From contig JAABRM010000015.1 in assembly GCA_011390955.1 (NCBI GenBank), positions 1-64,000 on the forward strand: a DNA stretch of 64,000 nucleotides, in the 5' to 3' direction. The position numbers and the translations under genes were made by a program. The DNA is from Oscillatoriales cyanobacterium. GTDB lineage: Bacteria; Cyanobacteriota; Cyanobacteriia; Cyanobacteriales; Laspinemataceae. Of this stretch, positions 62,831-64,000 are shown piece after piece (positions within the stretch are counted from its first letter, which is position 1; every line of letters begins with the position of its first letter). The notes under the pieces were generated by a model, which saw only the letters and a program-made list of their open reading frames with translations, did no database searches and was not told where the DNA came from.

Positions 62831-63099
62831 ACTAAGAAAGCGGGTTTCTTCTGGGTGGTTCAGAAACCCGCTTTCTTCAAATCTCGGCTGCGATACCAAG
62901 AAACCGGGTTTCTTGGCAAAGTTAATCCGTTACGATGCCAAAATTATCGCAGAAACCCGGTTTCTTCACACTCCAGGACGCTGGGCGATTCCGCAAAGCG
63001 GACGAATGGCGCGATCGCTCCTAGCAACTTTTCCGAATACCCACTATAATAAATAATATCAGTGTTAATGCTTGTAGTCAACTAATATACCCAAAACCT
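62831..63099. repeat. AAACCGGGTTTC-type palindromes and a GCGATTCCGC repeat
   Basis: Inverted pairs AGAAAGCGGGTTTCT/AGAAACCCGCTTTCT (62836-62876) and AAGAAACCGGGTTTCTT/AGAAACCCGGTTTCTTC (about 62899-62968) are followed by GCGATTCCGCAAAGCGGACG (62986-63005). The first hairpin may end the gltS transcript. Confidence 0.75.
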
Positions 63100-63759
63100 A
63101 TGACAATTGCTCAAGAAAAACAACCGACAATTCTCCCCGAAAATGTTATAATACCAGGTAGTGATTTATACAGTGATGAACCGCCATTGGAAAGTAACCT
63201 ACATTTGCGGCAAATGATGCTGCTGATTGAATGTTTAGAATGGTTATGGCAAGACCGGAATGATTTTTTTGCTGCCGGAAACCTGACCATTTACTATAGT
63301 CCGAATCAAAAGAAATCAGAAGATTTTAAAGGTCCAGACTTTTTTGTGGTACTGAATACTAAGCCTGACCGAACTCGCAAAAGTTGGGTAGTTTGGCAAG
63401 AAGAGGAAAAATATCCCGATCTGATCGTCGAAATTCTCTCGGACAGTACCGCTAAAACTGATAGAGATTTGAAGAAACAGCTTTATCAAGACACTTTTCG
63501 TACCTCGGATTATTTTTGGTTTGACCCATACAGTTTAGAATTCGCAGGCTTTCATTTAGTTGATGGCAAATATCAGCCCATAGAACCGAATGAGTTGGGT
63601 TATTTATGGAGTGATTCACTCAAGTTATACTTGGGAGTATATGAGGGTAAATTACGCTATTTTACTGCTGAAGGTAAGTTAGTCCCTACCCCAGAAGAAT
63701 TAGCGGCGAAGTTAGCGGCGAAACTGCGGGAATTAAATATTGACCCAGATAGTTTATAA
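63100..63759 (+). CDS. Uma2 family (DUF820) protein
   Basis: A 219-residue relative of the protein at 49644-50375. GPDFFVVLN and DLIVEILSDSTAKTDRDLKK hold the nuclease-like Asp and Glu...Lys residues. It ends with AAKLRELNIDPDSL, the same tail type as the other Uma2 protein. The function is unknown. A second copy starts 17 bases later. Confidence 0.87.
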   Translation: MTIAQEKQPTILPENVIIPGSDLYSDEPPLESNLHLRQMMLLIECLEWLWQDRNDFFAAGNLTIYYSPNQKKSEDFKGPDFFVVLNTKPDRTRKSWVVWQEEEKYPDLIVEILSDSTAKTDRDLKKQLYQDTFRTSDYFWFDPYSLEFAGFHLVDGKYQPIEPNELGYLWSDSLKLYLGVYEGKLRYFTAEGKLVPTPEELAAKLAAKLRELNIDPDSL

Positions 63760-63776
63760 TTAGAAGGTAATCAACT

Positions 63777-64000
63777 ATGACAATTGCTCAAGAACGACCA
63801 CCGATAATTATCCCTAAAAATGTTATAATACCAAGGATTGATTTATACAGTGATGAACCGCCCTTGGAAAGTAACCTACATTTGCGGCAAATGATGCTGC
63901 TGATTGAATGTTTAGAATGGTTATGGCAAGACCGGAATGATTTTTTTGCGGCGGGAAACCTGACCATTTACTATAGTCCGAATCAAAAGAAATCAGAATA
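63777..64000 (+). CDS. Second Uma2 gene, partial at window end
   Basis: 74 codons are visible. It repeats the first copy almost base for base from about codon 22, with early differences (MTIAQERPPIIIPKNVIIPR). The frame is open to the edge, where the last bases (TCAGAATA) diverge from the first copy; the incomplete last codon TA- could be a stop, so a truncated copy is possible. AAGGTAA precedes the ATG. Confidence 0.75.
   Translation, partial: MTIAQERPPIIIPKNVIIPRIDLYSDEPPLESNLHLRQMMLLIECLEWLWQDRNDFFAAGNLTIYYSPNQKKSE

Noticed and set aside
62790-63056. 88- and 64-codon frames after gltS
   Set aside because: They overlap the gltS end and the AAACCGGGTTTC palindromes and have no start signals.

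Overview
The window is chromosomal DNA from a cyanobacterium, most likely a filamentous one of the Oscillatoriales/Microcoleaceae type. Three things point there: the octamer GCGATCGC (HIP1) recurs throughout genes and spacers; many genes are cyanobacterial types (a cyAbrB regulator, a DUF1825 protein, Uma2 proteins, GlcD, CBS/GAF hybrid kinases, a BMP/nucleoside-type ABC system); and nearly every spacer carries heptamer repeats (TTGTTGG / TTGTTTG) or palindromic repeats of the kind found in filamentous cyanobacteria. The genus assignment is inference. No phage, plasmid, CRISPR array or intact insertion sequence was seen.

Layout. 1-2240: nested MITE/palindrome repeats and a nucleoside-type ABC ATPase. 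2281-7944: glycosyltransferase, Ser/Thr kinase, bioD, M20 amidohydrolase. 8499-8933: a secreted 144-residue protein with three RGSGR pentapeptides, a PatX-like candidate for the HetR-inhibitor family. 9246-16316: a signalling block of a CBS-GAF-PAS hybrid kinase, a REC-kinase-REC protein and a REC-GGDEF cyclase. 16497-21018: small membrane protein, surE, peptidoglycan-binding protein, NAD-dependent epimerase, glcD. 21431-24046: PilJ-type chemotaxis transducer, a long repeat-rich spacer with a possible structured RNA, and cyAbrB. 25337-31040: ricin-type lectin, hydroxyacid dehydrogenase, a histidine-kinase fragment, a basic small protein, tRNA-Leu(CAA), M48 protease, and murA, which appears to lack an ATG/GTG/TTG start. 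31342-35654: tRNA-Leu(CAG), SpoU methyltransferase, small acidic protein, msrP, RTX protein. 36166-40750: fused oligopeptide ABC ATPase, then a PhnD-like binding protein with a histidine kinase. 41313-50375: mosaic ORF, pyrF, tyrS, PBP1, DUF1825, lepB, hom, Uma2. 50679-57654: phosphoribosyltransferase, nucleoside-type permease, 637-residue membrane protein, sucC-sucD. 57759-64000: DUF815 ATPase, a convergent restriction-modification candidate pair, GltS-type symporter, and two tandem Uma2 genes, the second cut by the window edge.

The most unusual feature is how often short dispersed repeats sit in frame inside genes. The same sequences found in spacers interrupt the kinase linker, a receiver domain, pyrF, sucC, the start of a phosphoribosyltransferase and most of the N-terminal half of a 299-residue ORF. 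The RGSGR protein is the best candidate for an under-described biological system. The murA ATC start, the terminator inside an ORF and the CDS/tRNA overlap are the best candidates for unusual gene expression. Most genes are single housekeeping or regulatory units; likely operons are PhnD-kinase, sucC-sucD, and pyrF with the mosaic ORF.
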